Shown: piece after piece, positions 17,123-25,695 of the stretch | Layout of the letters: each line of letters starts with the position of its first letter | Numbering within the stretch: position 1 is the stretch's first letter | NCBI GenBank assembly: GCA_047518265.1 | Contig: JAKZRG010000010.1 | Coordinates: 1 to 64,000, forward strand | Reading direction: 5' to 3' | From: Oceanospirillum sp047518265 | Lineage (GTDB): Bacteria; Pseudomonadota; Gammaproteobacteria; Pseudomonadales; Halomonadaceae | DNA length: 64,000 nucleotides | Translations under genes and position numbers: made by a program | Notes under the pieces: model-generated | What the model was told of the DNA's origin: nothing | The model's input: the letters and a program-made list of their open reading frames with translations, nothing else | The model's database searches: none

Positions 17123-18847
17123 TTGTCAGAACAATTGAAAAAAAGCAATTCTGTTGAGACAAAGGATGTCCGTAACACTGCAAGCTTTATCTATACAAAA
17201 GCGTGCCTGCCTCTTGTGGCCATAATACTGATGTCTATAGCATGGATTTATATATACCCTGCTGAAGTCAGTGTCCCTCCTGCATTAATGCTAGCACTAA
17301 TCGCTATATGCACCCTACTATTTGCAAACCTAAGTCATTACAAGCGCCAGGCAAATACCGTCCAAAATAGCAATCAGAGGTTAAGCCTTGTCTTAAACAA
17401 TATCGCTGATACCGTCATTACAATAGATATTCATGGCCAAATAAAGTACGCCAATCCGGCAATAAAAAAATTATGCGGTTACCACCCCTGTGATCTTATT
17501 GGGCAATCATTCACACAACTTATACCTGATCATTTAGTCGAAAAACATAATGCTGGATTCTTGCAGCTGACCAAACGCTCATTAATGACAGGACAAACGC
17601 AGCATATTTCCACTCAAGCAAAGCAAAAGACAGGACGATTAATTGATGTCGAATTAAGTTATCAAGAAACCCATTTTCAGGGTGAAAGAGTATTTATTGG
17701 TATCTTGAAAGATATCAGCGAGCAAAAAAACAATGAACAAGCTGAAGCAGAGCGTCGTAAATTATCCCTTGCCGTTCATAATAGCCCCTCTGGCGTTATG
17801 ATTACCGACAGCCAAGGTATTATCGAATACGCTAACCCCAAGCTATTAAAAATGACGGGCTATAATATCAGTGAAGTTATAGGGAAAAACCCTAGACTCT
17901 TTAGTGCAGGCGAGAAACAACAAGCCGATTATCAGCAAATGTGGAGCACTCTATTAAGTGGCAATAGCTGGTATGACGAATTTAAAAACAAACGAAAGGA
18001 TGGCAGTCATTATTGGGTCATCGCATCCATTGCCCCCATGTACGACAATCAGGGAACACTCACCCATTTTGTCTCGGTACAGGAAGATATCACCTCAATC
18101 AAACAAGCCAACCAAGCGATGGCGGATGCTAAAGAACTGGCAGAAAGTGCTTTAAAAGCACGCTCCGAGTTTCTGTCCAATATGAACCATGAACTTCGCA
18201 CACCACTGAATGCAATTATAGGCTTCGCTCAACTATTAGAATCCGACCCGGAAATGCCTCTAAATTCCGAACAAACTGAATACACTGAACAAATAATGCG
18301 CAGTGGACATCATCTACTAGAACTAATCAACGAAGTATTGGATCTGGCAAAAACAGAAGCAGGGCAATATCAACTAACTCCTGTAAACACTAACGCCCTA
18401 TCCATCACTAAAGAGAGCATCGCAATGGTGCAATATTTGGCAGAACGGAATTCTGTACAGATTAAAGTTAAAAATCCAGAATTTAAGATCCCGCTGGTTT
18501 ATACCGATCCAGGTAAACTCAAACAAATCATCATCAACCTGCTATCTAATGCCATTAAATACAACAAATCCGACGGTTTAGTCTCTATTGATATCCTGGA
18601 CTCAGGTCAAGGCAATGTACGCATCTGTGTACAAGACACAGGTATAGGTATTCCTGAAACCCTACGGGAACAGGTATTCCAACCCTTTAATCGCTTGAAT
18701 GCTGAAAACAGTCATATTGAAGGCACAGGCATAGGTTTGGCCTTATGCAAAAACCTGATTGAGCTTATGGATGGAAAAATAGGTTTCAATAGTATTGAAG
18801 GAGAAGGCAGTACTTTCTGGATAGAACTGCCTCAAGCAAAAGGTTAA
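17123..18847 (+). CDS. Membrane-anchored PAS-PAS sensor histidine kinase
   Basis: Two adjacent transmembrane helices (about residues 29-48 and 53-70) are followed by two PAS domains (about 85-205 and 208-335). The second has a PAC-type tail, HYWVIASIAPMYD. The dimerisation/phosphoacceptor domain has the H-box FLSNMNHELRTPLNAIIGF, and the ATPase domain shows the N box (LSNAIKYN), G1 (QDTGIGIPE) and G2 (GTGIGLALCKN). No receiver domain is fused. It starts with TTG at 17123, behind AGAGG at the right distance; no ATG fits better. There is almost no periplasmic loop, so the signal is probably sensed by the PAS domains or within the membrane. Its partner regulator is not adjacent. Confidence 0.88.
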   Translation: MSEQLKKSNSVETKDVRNTASFIYTKACLPLVAIILMSIAWIYIYPAEVSVPPALMLALIAICTLLFANLSHYKRQANTVQNSNQRLSLVLNNIADTVITIDIHGQIKYANPAIKKLCGYHPCDLIGQSFTQLIPDHLVEKHNAGFLQLTKRSLMTGQTQHISTQAKQKTGRLIDVELSYQETHFQGERVFIGILKDISEQKNNEQAEAERRKLSLAVHNSPSGVMITDSQGIIEYANPKLLKMTGYNISEVIGKNPRLFSAGEKQQADYQQMWSTLLSGNSWYDEFKNKRKDGSHYWVIASIAPMYDNQGTLTHFVSVQEDITSIKQANQAMADAKELAESALKARSEFLSNMNHELRTPLNAIIGFAQLLESDPEMPLNSEQTEYTEQIMRSGHHLLELINEVLDLAKTEAGQYQLTPVNTNALSITKESIAMVQYLAERNSVQIKVKNPEFKIPLVYTDPGKLKQIIINLLSNAIKYNKSDGLVSIDILDSGQGNVRICVQDTGIGIPETLREQVFQPFNRLNAENSHIEGTGIGLALCKNLIELMDGKIGFNSIEGEGSTFWIELPQAKG

Positions 18848-18895
18848 TGAGGAATTTCAAAACAACAGCTCAATGAGACTAGTGTGAAGTTTGTC

Positions 18896-19207
18896 TTAAC
18901 ATTGAAGACCAACTTGAGTCGCAATCCATACCATAAGCCCAGTAAATGCGCAACCTACTAATAACATAATGGCCCATTGGGCAGGGCTAAATAACGTAGA
19001 AACAACCTTGGTATCCGTACTATCATCACCGGATTGCCACTTTTGACGCTCAATATCCTGGGCAGCCTCTAACAATAGCTTTACCTCAGGAGAGGCCCGT
19101 TCAATCAAATAATCTGCGGCATCGATCCAGTTAGGATTACGTTTACCGACCTTTAAAGCCCGTAGGGCTGAAGCTGAAGACTGAAACTGAACCTTTTCCC
19201 GCACCAT
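18896..19207 (-). CDS. Small tail-anchored membrane protein, unknown function
   Basis: About 103 aa from the preferred ATG (19207, with AGGA about 8 nt upstream); a GTG at 19258 would add 17 residues. The N-terminal two thirds are soluble and mixed-charge (SALRALKVGKRNPNWIDAAD, then EVKLLLEAAQDIERQKW). One hydrophobic helix close to the C-terminus (WAIMLLVGCAFTGLMVWIA) suggests a tail-anchored inner-membrane protein. I do not recognise the family. It is convergent with the histidine kinase, only about 48 bp away, and lies downstream of tatD on the same strand. Confidence 0.55.
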   Translation of the reverse strand: MVREKVQFQSSASALRALKVGKRNPNWIDAADYLIERASPEVKLLLEAAQDIERQKWQSGDDSTDTKVVSTLFSPAQWAIMLLVGCAFTGLMVWIATQVGLQC

Positions 19208-19356
19208 GCAGATAATCCTAACCCAACCAAAAAGACAAAACTTACCTGCTCTAATCACTCAACACAAGAGGCGATAAAAGCAACAATTAAGATACCTAAT
19301 ATCAACCTCCCTAGAGACGTGGATATTGAGCGATTTATAGTTGACCAGAACCCGAA

Positions 19357-20142
19357 CTATATAAGACAGAGCCTAGATAAACCGAGCAAATTCACCACAT
19401 TGGCATGAGTCACCTTAGCAATCTCAGCCTGATCTTCATCACGTATAGCGGTCAAAGCATCTAAAATAGTGATAATCTGCTCTGGTGAATTACGCTGACC
19501 TTTTAACCCTGCTGGCGACATATCCGGTGCATCGGTTTCCAAAGCCAAGGAGCCAAGGGGTAACTGAGCAAACATCGCCCGTTTTTTATCAGACTTCGGC
19601 CAAGTAATTACACCACCCACGCCCAATAGAAAGCCCAACTTTATATACTGTTTTGCCTGAGTCAGGCTGCCAGAATAACTATGTACAATACCCGTTAACC
19701 CAGGCCTTTCCTTTAAAATAGAGATGACCTGTTCATGGGCTTTTACCACATGCAGAATGACAGGCAACTGGTACTTTTCGGCTAAATCTAACTGGGCTGC
19801 AAAGAGCTTAATCTGAGCCTCTTTATCTGTCTTACGAGTAAAATCTAAACCTATCTCCCCTACTGCCATAATCTGGCCTTGATGATGCTTTAAGTTCTCC
19901 TCAAGCATTAAAAGATGCTCCGGCTTATGTTGATCCATAAAAAAAGGATGCAACCCTAGCGTCGGGTAGATCTGAACACCACAAACTTCACCGGTCAACG
20001 ACAATACTCTAGGCCAATAGCGCGCCATGACTCCCGGTAAAACCAACTGTTTGATACCAGCCTTTGATGCAGAATGTAGCACGCTCGCTCGGTCATGATG
20101 GAAATCACTAAAATCAATATGGCAATGGCTGTCTATCAGCAT
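19357..20142 (-). CDS. TatD-family metal-dependent hydrolase (YjjV-like)
   Basis: Metal-dependent DNase/hydrolase of the amidohydrolase-type TIM barrel, cytoplasmic, 261 aa. The metal ligands are visible: the start motif MLIDSHCHIDFSDF (HxH), AVGEIGLDF with the bridging Glu, PVILHVVKAH, IVHSYSG, and LALETDAPDMSP with the late Asp. The translated frame runs 15 codons further upstream, but MLIDSHCHID is the family start and has AGGGA upstream. Family members show 3'-5' exonuclease or deoxyribonuclease activity; the substrate of this one is not defined. It lies downstream of prfC on the same strand, with a terminator between them. Confidence 0.9.
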   Translation of the reverse strand: MLIDSHCHIDFSDFHHDRASVLHSASKAGIKQLVLPGVMARYWPRVLSLTGEVCGVQIYPTLGLHPFFMDQHKPEHLLMLEENLKHHQGQIMAVGEIGLDFTRKTDKEAQIKLFAAQLDLAEKYQLPVILHVVKAHEQVISILKERPGLTGIVHSYSGSLTQAKQYIKLGFLLGVGGVITWPKSDKKRAMFAQLPLGSLALETDAPDMSPAGLKGQRNSPEQIITILDALTAIRDEDQAEIAKVTHANVVNLLGLSRLCLI

Positions 20143-20269
20143 ATAAAAAATCCCTGTGCCAGAAGAAACAATATCTGATGTGATCAAGATTTGTAGATAA
20201 CGTTTTCATTCTTTTAAGAATAAACCAATAACCTCCTTCAGACGATCCCCAGTCATCAATCCAGCAGAA

Positions 20270-20301
20270 ATAAAAACGGCCACCGATAAGGTAGCCGTTT
20301 A
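20270..20301 (-). terminator. Terminator downstream of prfC
   Basis: On the minus strand AAACGGCTACC and GGTGGCCGTTT can pair around a short loop and are followed by a T-rich run (TTTTTATTT). It lies about 95 bp after the prfC stop. Confidence 0.75.
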
Positions 20302-20362
20302 AGATCGATATAGAAAATCAACCCATCATGTATTCCAACACAATATTAATCTCTATAGATAC

Positions 20363-20410
20363 TTAGTACTCGTGTGTCTTAGTGCTCGTGTGTCTTAGTG
20401 CTCGCGTGTT
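20363..20410. repeat. 16-bp tandem repeat, three copies, over the prfC stop codon
   Basis: Three direct head-to-tail 16-bp copies (TTAGTACTCGTGTGTC, TTAGTGCTCGTGTGTC, TTAGTGCTCGCGTGTT). The rightmost copy encodes the last residues and stop codon of prfC; the other two lie in the 3' untranslated region. It appears to be a local duplication of the 3' end of the gene. Confidence 0.8.
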
Positions 20411-21972
20411 GCGCGGAATAGTACATCAGGGAAACGTTCCTGAGCCAAACTCAGATTCACACGAGTCGGTGCTAAGTAGGTCAACAAACCTGCACCATCA
20501 AGACCCAGGTTATCACTGTTCTTACGACGGAACTCATCCATCATCTTATCATCGTCACACTCAACCCAACGGGCTGTCTGGACATTAACCGGCTCATACA
20601 TGCAGTCAACTTTGTATTCATCCTTAAGACGGAACACAACCACATCAAACTGCAGCTGACCTACCGCGCCCAGTACCAGATCATTGTTGTTCATTGGCAT
20701 AAACAACTGAACGGCACCCTCTTCCGACAACTGCTTCAAACCTTTTTGCAGCTGCTTGGTTTTCAGCGGATCGGTTGCCCGTACACGGCGGAACATTTCA
20801 GGAGCAAAGTGAGGAATACCGGTAAACTTCAGTGCCTCACCTTCCGTAAAGGTATCACCAATCTGAATCGTACCGTGGTTATGCAGGCCGATAATATCGC
20901 CAGACCAGGCTTCTTCCACATTTTCACGATCACCCGCTAGGAAGGTTACTGCATCGGCAATTTTCACATCCTTACCGGTGCGTACGTGTTTCATCTTCAT
21001 ACCACGGGAATAACTACCGGAGCAGACACGCATAAAAGCGATACGGTCACGGTGCTTCGGATCCATATTGGCCTGAATCTTAAAGATAAAGCCAGAGAAC
21101 TTCTCTTCATCAGCCGCAACAGTACGGGTTTCCGTTGAACGATCAATAGGCGACGGAGCCCACTCAACAAAATCATTCAGCATTTCACGAACACCGAAGT
21201 TACCCAATGCCGTACCAAAGAAAACAGGTGTCAGCTTACCGGCAAGGAAGGCATCCCGATCAAACTTATGGGTCGCATCACGAGCTAGCTCCATCTCTTC
21301 CACAAAGTCATCGTACATATCACCAATCAACTCACGGGCTTCATCCGTATCCAAGCCCTGAACACGAATATCATCCTGCAGCGTATGGCCTTTACCGGAC
21401 TGGAACACATGTACAGTATCAGTATAGAGATTATAAACGCCTTTAAAATCACGTCCCATGCCGATTGGCCAGTTGATCGGAGCCGCTTCAATTTTCAGAA
21501 CCGCCTCAATCTCATCCAGCAAATCAATAGGATCACGGATATCACGATCCATCTTGTTGACAAAAGAAAAGATCGGCGTATCACGCAAACGACAAACATC
21601 CATCAGTTTAATGGTACGGGCTTCCACACCTTTCGCCCCATCAACCACCATCAATGCCGAATCAACTGCCGTCAGTGTACGATAAGTATCTTCCGAGAAA
21701 TCCTCGTGCCCAGGAGTATCCAGCAGGTTAACCATTCGGCCATTGTAAGGAAACTGCATCACAGAAGAGGTAATGGAAATACCACGCTCTTTCTCCATGC
21801 TCATCCAGTCAGAGGTTGCATGACGATCACTCTTTTTCCCCTTAACCGTACCCGCCGTCTGGATCAGATTACCCAACAGCAGCAGCTTTTCGGTGATTGT
21901 GGTTTTACCTGCATCGGGGTGAGATACAATAGCGAAGGTCTTACGTTTGGTAACTTCTTGCTGGATAGACAT
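20395..21972 (-). CDS. prfC: Peptide chain release factor 3
   Basis: Translational GTPase that recycles RF1/RF2 from the ribosome after termination, 525 aa (E. coli RF3 is 529). G1 is HPDAGKTT, followed by the switch I/G2 region KERGISITSS. G3 is DTPGHEDFSEDT, G4 is FVNKMDRD, and domain II/III segments typical of RF3 follow (GRDFKGVYNLYTD). The C-terminus LFRATREH is at the normal place, so the tandem duplication beyond it does not alter the protein. It is monocistronic with its own terminator. Confidence 0.97.
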   Translation of the reverse strand: MSIQQEVTKRKTFAIVSHPDAGKTTITEKLLLLGNLIQTAGTVKGKKSDRHATSDWMSMEKERGISITSSVMQFPYNGRMVNLLDTPGHEDFSEDTYRTLTAVDSALMVVDGAKGVEARTIKLMDVCRLRDTPIFSFVNKMDRDIRDPIDLLDEIEAVLKIEAAPINWPIGMGRDFKGVYNLYTDTVHVFQSGKGHTLQDDIRVQGLDTDEARELIGDMYDDFVEEMELARDATHKFDRDAFLAGKLTPVFFGTALGNFGVREMLNDFVEWAPSPIDRSTETRTVAADEEKFSGFIFKIQANMDPKHRDRIAFMRVCSGSYSRGMKMKHVRTGKDVKIADAVTFLAGDRENVEEAWSGDIIGLHNHGTIQIGDTFTEGEALKFTGIPHFAPEMFRRVRATDPLKTKQLQKGLKQLSEEGAVQLFMPMNNNDLVLGAVGQLQFDVVVFRLKDEYKVDCMYEPVNVQTARWVECDDDKMMDEFRRKNSDNLGLDGAGLLTYLAPTRVNLSLAQERFPDVLFRATREH

Positions 21973-22193
21973 TAATAAAATCTTCTGGTTGGCACACGGA
22001 TTTACACAAACTTCTGAAAGCCTCTAAAAACAGCGCTTTCTTGCTCAAAATCCGACGGGTTTATGAATTGCGGGTATTTTCCCTGATATTGAAGATTTAA
22101 ACAACGCAGGATACGCACTAGGCCTCAGTATTGTCTGAACAAAAAGTAAGATAATGAGTTCACAACAGAGGCCTGATCGGAGACTAGTATGAC

Positions 22194-22337
22194 TTAAACG
22201 GAATAATCTGGTTCAGGCTCAGGTTCAAAATCCAAAGAATTGTTTTGGTCATCTCTTTTAACCTCTAGCTTCTTCATAACCTTTTCCAATGCTTTCGTTT
22301 GTCCTATCAGGAAACTGCATTTTCCAAAGAAACCCAT
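22194..22337 (-). CDS. Small acidic-tailed protein (47 aa), unknown
   Basis: Short open frame encoding 47 residues. The N-terminal half is basic and amphipathic (SFLIGQTKALEKVMKKLEVK), and the tail is acidic with an EPEPEPDY run. TAAGG lies 4 nt before the ATG. It begins 18 bp after the stop of the 222-aa gene on the same strand, as the third gene of the small unknown operon. Coding potential is suggested only by position and composition. It could be spurious. Confidence 0.35.
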   Translation of the reverse strand: MGFFGKCSFLIGQTKALEKVMKKLEVKRDDQNNSLDFEPEPEPDYSV

Positions 22338-22355
22338 TTAGCCTTAGCGGTTCAA

Positions 22356-23024
22356 CTACTTTACCCGTCTGAACGCTGCCATAGATACCACGTTATCAGG
22401 CAAGCCCTTTTCCTCTACCGCCAAATCTAGTTCACTTTCACCTGTATTGAAGCCTTGACCTGTTTCGGTAGAATCCAGCAAATCAAACAACGCTTCCTTC
22501 GGCCAAATCGTTTTTGTGCTACCTTTCACACCACAGGGCGCCTCAGCCAACCAGATCGCCGTTCGGTATGGGTTAAGATCCTGAATATCCGCATTATCAA
22601 CCCAGAGCAGACTTTCCAACCGTCCCTTCATCTGGTTTAACGTACCTAACACTGAACGATTACTGGAGCTATCCAACACCAAAGGCTGGAGCAGATTACT
22701 GGCCACATCCATCTGCGCCTCACTCGCGTCCATCTTGAGCAAGGTATTCATCAAGGCATCTTCAAAAAGCCACTGTAAATTACGATAATCTGGCTTAGTC
22801 AGGCAGGGAATAAGCAGCGGAAAGCGAGTGGCTTCATGCACCAGCAGAATGCAGTTTCTCCGCTGTAGGGTAATCAGATTACCCTGCCAACCGCTTAACG
22901 GGTTAGTTGTTTCACTGGTCTGGGAATCAGGCTGTAATTCTGAACTATTTTTAGCAGGCAGCTGTCCATGATCATCCAGAGGGAGCTTATCGAAGAGTTT
23001 CTTGGTGCAGTGGATGTGTATCAT
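22356..23024 (-). CDS. Unknown protein, resembles DUF6933-type
   Basis: 222 aa, soluble, no signal peptide. The opening MIHIHCTKKLFDKLP and the following GNLITLQRRNCILLVHEATRFPLL segment recall a small family of uncharacterised proteins (DUF6933, from memory) that begin with a similar CTKKLL strand. The C-terminal part is acidic and variable. Function is unknown. It lies 23 bp downstream of the 206-aa gene with the same orientation, so the two are probably cotranscribed. The gene is intact although its upstream surroundings are gene debris, which suggests an accessory cargo region. Confidence 0.6.
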   Translation of the reverse strand: MIHIHCTKKLFDKLPLDDHGQLPAKNSSELQPDSQTSETTNPLSGWQGNLITLQRRNCILLVHEATRFPLLIPCLTKPDYRNLQWLFEDALMNTLLKMDASEAQMDVASNLLQPLVLDSSSNRSVLGTLNQMKGRLESLLWVDNADIQDLNPYRTAIWLAEAPCGVKGSTKTIWPKEALFDLLDSTETGQGFNTGESELDLAVEEKGLPDNVVSMAAFRRVK

Positions 23025-23047
23025 ATTTATAGAGCGACCTATGTTTA

Positions 23048-23668
23048 TTATCCCTGATGACTTAGTGCCTTTTTCTCACTCTCAAACAACATCGCCAAAA
23101 TCTCTGCCCAATCCAGATCTGCATATTGATGTACCGGTCTCACGGCACCACCGGTTTCAAGAGTAATCGTCGGGTGAGCAAAACCATGATAACACTGAGG
23201 ACTATATTCCTGTGATGGCACATCTATATAACCACCACTTGCATCTTTAATATGCAGGGAAAAACGCCCCTCCACCTGAGACAGATAAAATGGCAGATAC
23301 TGATGCAGCTCAAGCAGGTATTCCAGATTATTCTGCTTACAAGGCAACAAATCGATCTTATTGTTCAGACAAGCCGTCGTCGGATTATCATTCACCAGCT
23401 CCACCCCGTAACGCATACCACCGGATTGGCTATAACTCGGTATCTCTTCAATCGGCATAGGGATCAAGCAATCAAACGCCCCCTGCACCCCATACTGAAG
23501 CAACTGCTTTGTTTCCTTGGTATATTTTCGTCCCGGCTCCAGCAAATCAACCTGCTCCAACCCCAATTCTACAAACGAAAAATACAACTGAGTCTCACCG
23601 TACTTACGACCACGGTAGTCATAGAGAAAGCTAATAGGTAAAGCGATACCCTGAATACAAGCGCTCAT
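23048..23668 (-). CDS. Unknown protein (206 aa), first gene of small operon
   Basis: No family recognised. It is soluble, slightly acidic, beta-rich in appearance, and without a signal peptide or catalytic motif that I can name. GGAAG lies 7 nt before the ATG. The ATG overlaps the stop codon of the HsdS remnant (ATGA overlap), so the deletion that made the remnant ended very near this start. The promoter may have been lost or replaced, and expression may now depend on sequence inside the remnants. The partner gene of 222 aa follows directly. Confidence 0.55.
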   Translation of the reverse strand: MSACIQGIALPISFLYDYRGRKYGETQLYFSFVELGLEQVDLLEPGRKYTKETKQLLQYGVQGAFDCLIPMPIEEIPSYSQSGGMRYGVELVNDNPTTACLNNKIDLLPCKQNNLEYLLELHQYLPFYLSQVEGRFSLHIKDASGGYIDVPSQEYSPQCYHGFAHPTITLETGGAVRPVHQYADLDWAEILAMLFESEKKALSHQG

Positions 23669-23831
23669 TGATAGGCTTCCTTACTGAATGAGCCTGTTCG
23701 CATACTACCCTTTTCTTCAGCAGCCATATATTCAACAGTAGTAAACTCCCAGCCTGCAATTTCAGGATCACCAAACATATCCAGAAACACTGAACGCAAA
23801 AACTCATCCGCCAGCCCTGTTGCTGAATGGC
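23665..23831 (-). pseudogene. Fragment of a type I restriction specificity subunit (HsdS)
   Basis: Reading the minus strand in the frame that stops at 23665 gives LADEFLRSVFLDMFGDPE, AGWEF and AAEEKGSMRTGSF. The FLDMFGDP segment is the central conserved region of many type I specificity subunits, and EEKGS-RTG is the usual start of their second target-recognition half. Only about 50 residues remain. It is joined upstream, in another frame, to a DUF1016 fragment, and it stops inside the start of the next gene. Non-functional remnant. Confidence 0.75.
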
Positions 23832-24172
23832 GCTAACATAGTAGCGGGCCTCATCAAGGCTGTTGCATTTGCTGATCAATACCAGGTTATGCCCCCAAGG
23901 GATCTGACAGAATTGGGCAACAGCCTGTTGCCCAATTTCGCCCTCTCGATTCCAGAAGCTGACCCACTGACGGATATACTTCAGATTGCGTAGGGAAAAG
24001 CCTTTAACTTCTGGGAACTCTGTACTTAAGTCCTGACTAAGTTGATTCAGAAAGCCGTCACCCCGCTGACTGTTTTGCTGCTTTTGCAGAATGTCCCGTC
24101 CTAACTGCCAATAAAAGCTAAGCAGTTCGGTGTTTACGGCAACAGCCGCTTTTAACTGTCGTTGACGAAAGG
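23832..24172 (-). pseudogene. N-terminal fragment of a DUF1016 (YhcG-type) nuclease gene
   Basis: Without an initiation codon the minus strand reads continuously through AAVAVNTELLSFYWQLGRDI, FLNQLSQDLSTEFPEVKGFS, LRNLKYIRQWVSFW and QIPWGHNLVLISK. This is the conserved N-terminal domain of the DUF1016/YhcG family, proteins often encoded beside type I restriction genes. The C-terminal PD-(D/E)xK nuclease part is absent. The frame runs into the HsdS fragment at about 23831, and upstream into the end of the sigma-54 activator remnant. Confidence 0.8.
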
Positions 24173-24850
24173 CCTGTTTAATATCTTCTGCTTTAATTAC
24201 GTCTCCTTAGCTCTAGAGCGCCGCTCACATCAACGTCGATCGCAGTTAGCGGATATTACCCGGCCAAGGGTGATTTAGAATAATATTTTTTGCATCAGCA
24301 GAAATTTTTTATTATGTAGATAAGTATCCTGTTGGGCCATAGCCGTCAACAGGTTTTCAGTTAAGAGTAGTAAGTCTCCCTGTCGCTGGCGCAAAGGGGG
24401 TAAATGAAGCACTCCCACTGCAACGCGATAAAACAGATCTTCTCGGAATCGCCCCTCTGCGACAGCCTCCATCAGATTACGGTTAGTGGCAGTAATCAAA
24501 CGAACATCCACGGTATCTTCTTTTATAGCACCGACTGGGGTAAAGCTATTGTCCTGTAGTACACGTAATAAACGCACCTGTAGACAGGCTCTAGTTCGCC
24601 AAATTCATCCAGAAACAGCGTGCCACCATCCGCCTGCTGAAAAACACCGGGCTTATCAGAGGTTGCACCGGTAAAAGCCCCTTTCTTATGACCGAATAAA
24701 ATAGAGTCGATCAGATCCGCTGGAAAGGCACCACAGTTAACGGCGACAAAGGGCTTATTAGAACGTGCACTGGCATTATGAATAGCACGGGCAAACAGCT
24801 CTTTTCCGGTACCTGTTTCACCGTATATCAGGGTTGGGACTTCCCGACAA
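24173..24850 (-). pseudogene. Degenerate sigma-54 activator AAA+ domain
   Basis: Remnant of a bacterial enhancer-binding protein. The Walker A site (LIYGETGTGKELFARAIHN), the GAFTGA loop (HKKGAFTGATSDKPG), a Walker B region (GGTLFLDEFGEL), VDVRLITATNRNL, GRFREDLFYRVAV and LNHPWPGNIR are all present. The order is broken by a frameshift near 24585, another before 24290 and a 4-nt loss after GNIR. In-frame stops lie at 24227-24225 (TGA), 24215-24213 (TAG) and 24209-24207 (TAA). The tail then reads GDVIKAEDIKQA, typical after the AAA+ domain, and passes into the DUF1016 fragment. The N-terminal sensory part is missing. Confidence 0.85.
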
Positions 24851-24859
24851 CCGCTTCCA

Positions 24860-25538
24860 CTATCTTTTCAGATCAGGATATAAATGTCGTAACCGAAAAC
24901 TGGAGACCTTACAACTACGAAGAAAACAGTAAAATAAAAGGCTCATCAACGAAGATTGTACAGACAGTCCTAAACCAGTCCGGGTTTCAATACGCTATCA
25001 ATCTTTACCCTTGGGCTCGCTCCTATCAAGAGGCCCTAAACAACAAAAACACCTTGATTTACACTATCGTTCGCATCCCTTTAAGGGAGCATCTATTCAA
25101 GTGGGTTGGCCCTGTGGCCCATGCTGATACCGTTGCTTTTTTTCACTAAAAGATAGAACGGATATTAGAATTCAACACCTAGAAGACGCTAAGAAATATA
25201 CGACAGGCGTCGTACGAGAAGATATGAAACACCATTATCTGCTCAGCAAAGGCTTTACAGAAGGCAATAATATTGTTCTGGCATCAAGACAAAAACAAAA
25301 TGTGCAAAAACTCTTAGCCGGTCGAGTGGATCTCCTTGTTTTTAGTCGAAACAATATGTCAGCAGAGATGTCTTCTTTAGGAATATCACCCGATATGATA
25401 GTGGAAGTATTTACCTTGTTTAAGAGCCACCCTTATATGGCCTTTAGCCAAAGCACATCCGATGAAATCGTTAGAAAAATTAGACAGACCTATATCAAAC
25501 TTAAAGCTGAAGGCCTTATCAAGATCCCCTTAGAGTAG
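24860..25538 (+). pseudogene. Truncated, frameshifted periplasmic solute-binding-like protein
   Basis: Plus-strand remnant of a SBP_bac_3-like periplasmic binding protein. It opens abruptly with INVVTENWRPYNYEE, lacking start codon and signal peptide, and continues to YPWARSYQEALNNKNTLIYT and WVGPVAHADTVAFF. A frameshift lies in a run of seven T at 25136-25142. After adding one base it continues as SLKDRTDIRIQHLEDAKKY to a normal-looking end at 25538. Its 5' end abuts the 5' side of the sigma-54 remnant, so a deletion or inversion joined them. Such single-domain proteins are common in marine Gammaproteobacteria. Confidence 0.75.
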
Positions 25539-25695
25539 TTACAGGACATCTGTATTGAAACAGATAATAACCCGATCCAAAATCAACAAGACTTTCTCCA
25601 TATTCACTCCTTGATTCCGACATAAACTATCCCCATCTATTTAAATACGCCTGAAGTTAAGGCGACAAATTATGGAATATCAAAGAGAGAACAAG

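Noticed and set aside
21385..21975. 196-codon + strand frame opposite prfC
   Set aside because: Antisense shadow of the well-supported prfC gene, with no family features.
23631..23879. Intact 82-aa gene
   Set aside because: It is a frame crossing the DUF1016/HsdS joint: its start lies inside the DUF1016 domain and its end is out-of-frame HsdS sequence.
24275..24577. Intact 100-aa sigma-54 protein
   Set aside because: It covers only the middle of an AAA+ domain; the rest of the domain lies in other frames on both sides, with stops.
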